From Deltaproteobacteria bacterium (GTDB taxonomy: Bacteria; Desulfobacterota; Dissulfuribacteria; Dissulfuribacterales; QOAL01), in assembly GCA_026996955.1 (NCBI GenBank), contig JALWJV010000029.1, positions 1 to 7,869 on the forward strand: a DNA stretch of 7,869 nt. The letters run 5' to 3'. Below, in pieces: positions 6,831 through 7,869 of this stretch; position 1 is the stretch's first letter; the number at the start of each line of letters is the position of its first letter. The notes under the pieces are model-generated. The model did not search any database and had not been told where the DNA came from. It saw nothing but the letters and a program-made list of their open reading frames with translations. The translations under genes were made by a program, and so were the position numbers.

Positions 6831-7670
6831 ATGTTCACAAGATCAATCGCCATTGGCATCATCCTGATCTGCCTGCTTGCATACGGATTTCTTAACGGGT
6901 TGAGCCTTTCACAGGTAATCAACCCACAGTCCCTGGCCATAGTTTTTGGAGGCATGGCAGTGGTCCTGTGGGTAGGCTTTCCACAGGAGAGGGTGTGGGC
7001 AACCATCAATGCCATTCGTAAAAGTATTGCCATGAAAACCACTCCGGAGGAAGACACAAGGGCAATCCTTCCACAGGTGCTTGAACTTGCAGGCATTTAC
7101 AGGCTGAAAGGGCCCCTTGCCCTGGAAAAGGCAATCAACAGGGTAAGCCACGAATATCTTAAATTCGGGGCATCGCTAATTGCAGAAGGCTATGACAGGT
7201 GGTCACTGGTCTCGGCGCTTGAGCGTGAGAGCGTAATTGCCCAGGGAGAGAGAAAGGCACAGATTCAACTCCTCACTACTCTCACCCGGCTTGCACCTGC
7301 CCTTGGCATGGCTGGCACTGTGGTAAGTCTCATGCATGTTATGCAGCACCTGGATACCTCAGAGCAGCTAGGCCCCTCCATGGGACTTGCACTAAGCTCT
7401 ACACTTTACGGTATTCTGCTTGCAAATCTCTGTTTTCTTCCCCTTGCATCAAAACTGGAGGAACTCGCCCGCCGAGAGGTTTATGAACACTCCATGTTAA
7501 CAGAGGCACTGTTAGGGCTCCAGCAGGCAATGCACCCGCTTCGTATTGCTGAAAAACTGAATGCCTATGATATCTACTGCGAGATGAAAAAGGCAGAGAC
7601 AGATTCCCGGGAACCTGTAAAGGGGCAAGTGGAAGCCACTAATAACCTGAAGCAGGGTGCAGGTTTTTAA
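6831..7670 (+). CDS. motA: Flagellar motor stator protein MotA/PomA-type
   Basis: This 279-aa protein has the normal length for MotA/PomA, the inner-membrane subunit that forms the ion-conducting stator with MotB. Four hydrophobic segments lie near residues 4-21, 34-50, 150-170 and 186-206, with a charged cytoplasmic loop between the second and third and a charged tail. Family signatures are LAIVFGGMAVVL (35-46), LTRLAPALGMAGTVVSL (151-167) and LGPSMGLALSSTLYGILLAN (180-199), then CFLPLASKLEE (201-211). P156 and P204 correspond to the two functional prolines of E. coli MotA (P173, P222). ATG 6831 is preceded by AAGGGGAG (6814-6821) at 9 nt. No motB follows: only 52 bp separate the stop from a MITE-like element. 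The coupling ion (H+ or Na+) cannot be decided. Confidence 0.92.
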   Translation: MFTRSIAIGIILICLLAYGFLNGLSLSQVINPQSLAIVFGGMAVVLWVGFPQERVWATINAIRKSIAMKTTPEEDTRAILPQVLELAGIYRLKGPLALEKAINRVSHEYLKFGASLIAEGYDRWSLVSALERESVIAQGERKAQIQLLTTLTRLAPALGMAGTVVSLMHVMQHLDTSEQLGPSMGLALSSTLYGILLANLCFLPLASKLEELARREVYEHSMLTEALLGLQQAMHPLRIAEKLNAYDIYCEMKKAETDSREPVKGQVEATNNLKQGAGF

Positions 7671-7721
7671 TTTCAGACCATGCGCGCTTTGAAACCTTGT
7701 CTCACCACCAGATAACTATGC

Positions 7722-7869
7722 CCTAGATTGAGCGTTTCAAAAACTTGAAAATTATTTTTTCAATGAAATTAAAAGGAATTATGTCGATTATAGCTTGCCA
7801 GTTTTGAAACCCTTCGGGATTGCCGTATTTACTGCATCTCCTTTGTCAGAGGAATCCCCATATAGCCGA
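7722..7869 (-). mobile_element. MITE-like element, copy 2 (partial, opposite orientation)
   Basis: It begins with CCTAGATTGAGCG (7722-7734), then GTTTCAAAA (7734-7742), and runs off the window. The reverse complement of 7723-7869 aligns without net gaps to 6633-6779 (147 bp each). The inner ~83 bp differ at only about half a dozen positions, the last 20 bp are identical, and the middle is diverged. The element should continue about 60 bp beyond the window. Its candidate 5-bp target site on the left is TATGC (7717-7721). Between motA and this element (7671-7721) there is no gene; ATG 7680 opens only 11 codons and does not resemble MotB. Confidence 0.8.

Noticed and set aside
7671..7721. Terminator after motA
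   Set aside because: No GC-rich stem followed by a T-tract is present in the 51 bp before the MITE copy.
1..7869. CRISPR array, tRNA or rRNA genes
   Set aside because: No regularly spaced direct repeats, cloverleaf or rRNA-like segments were noticed; the repeats present are inverted or heptameric.

Overview
The window looks like chromosomal DNA from a respiring Gram-negative bacterium. An outer-membrane or periplasmic multihaem c-type lipoprotein, a secreted metallopeptidase-ChaN fusion and a flagellar stator gene together suggest Desulfobacterota or a neighbouring deltaproteobacterial-type lineage. This assignment is inferred from gene content only and is tentative.

Left part (1-6119, minus strand): three genes read leftward, close enough to form one operon. 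In transcription order they are (i) a 561-aa cytoplasmic-looking protein of unknown function with a faint HIT/GalT-like flavour (4434-6119); (ii) a lipoprotein c-type cytochrome with nine CXXCH haem motifs (2968-4413, or 4437 from an overlapping GTG); (iii) a large exported protein that joins an M1-type metallopeptidase region, a ChaN-like domain (a haem/iron-linked lipoprotein family) and a PDZ domain (1-2913). The third gene runs off the left edge, so its C-terminus is missing. The shared theme of the last two genes is haem in the cell envelope; the role of the first is unknown.

Middle part (6120-6830): a 711-bp divergent intergenic region. Near the operon it holds a 43-nt hairpin and a larger inverted repeat built from 7-bp CTCAAAG-like units. 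Near the stator gene it holds a candidate sigma-28 (flagellar) promoter and, immediately after that, a 208-bp MITE-like element with 12-13 bp terminal inverted repeats and an apparent TAAAA target duplication.

Right part (6831-7869, plus strand): a complete motA-type gene for the flagellar stator. A second copy of the MITE-like element begins 52 bp downstream in the opposite orientation and runs off the right edge. motA is therefore bracketed by inverted copies of the same element, and no motB is visible directly after it. The most notable points are the M1-ChaN-PDZ fusion lacking the normal aminopeptidase GxMEN motif, and the MITE inserted exactly at the end of the putative flagellar promoter, which would put a structured element into the motA leader RNA.
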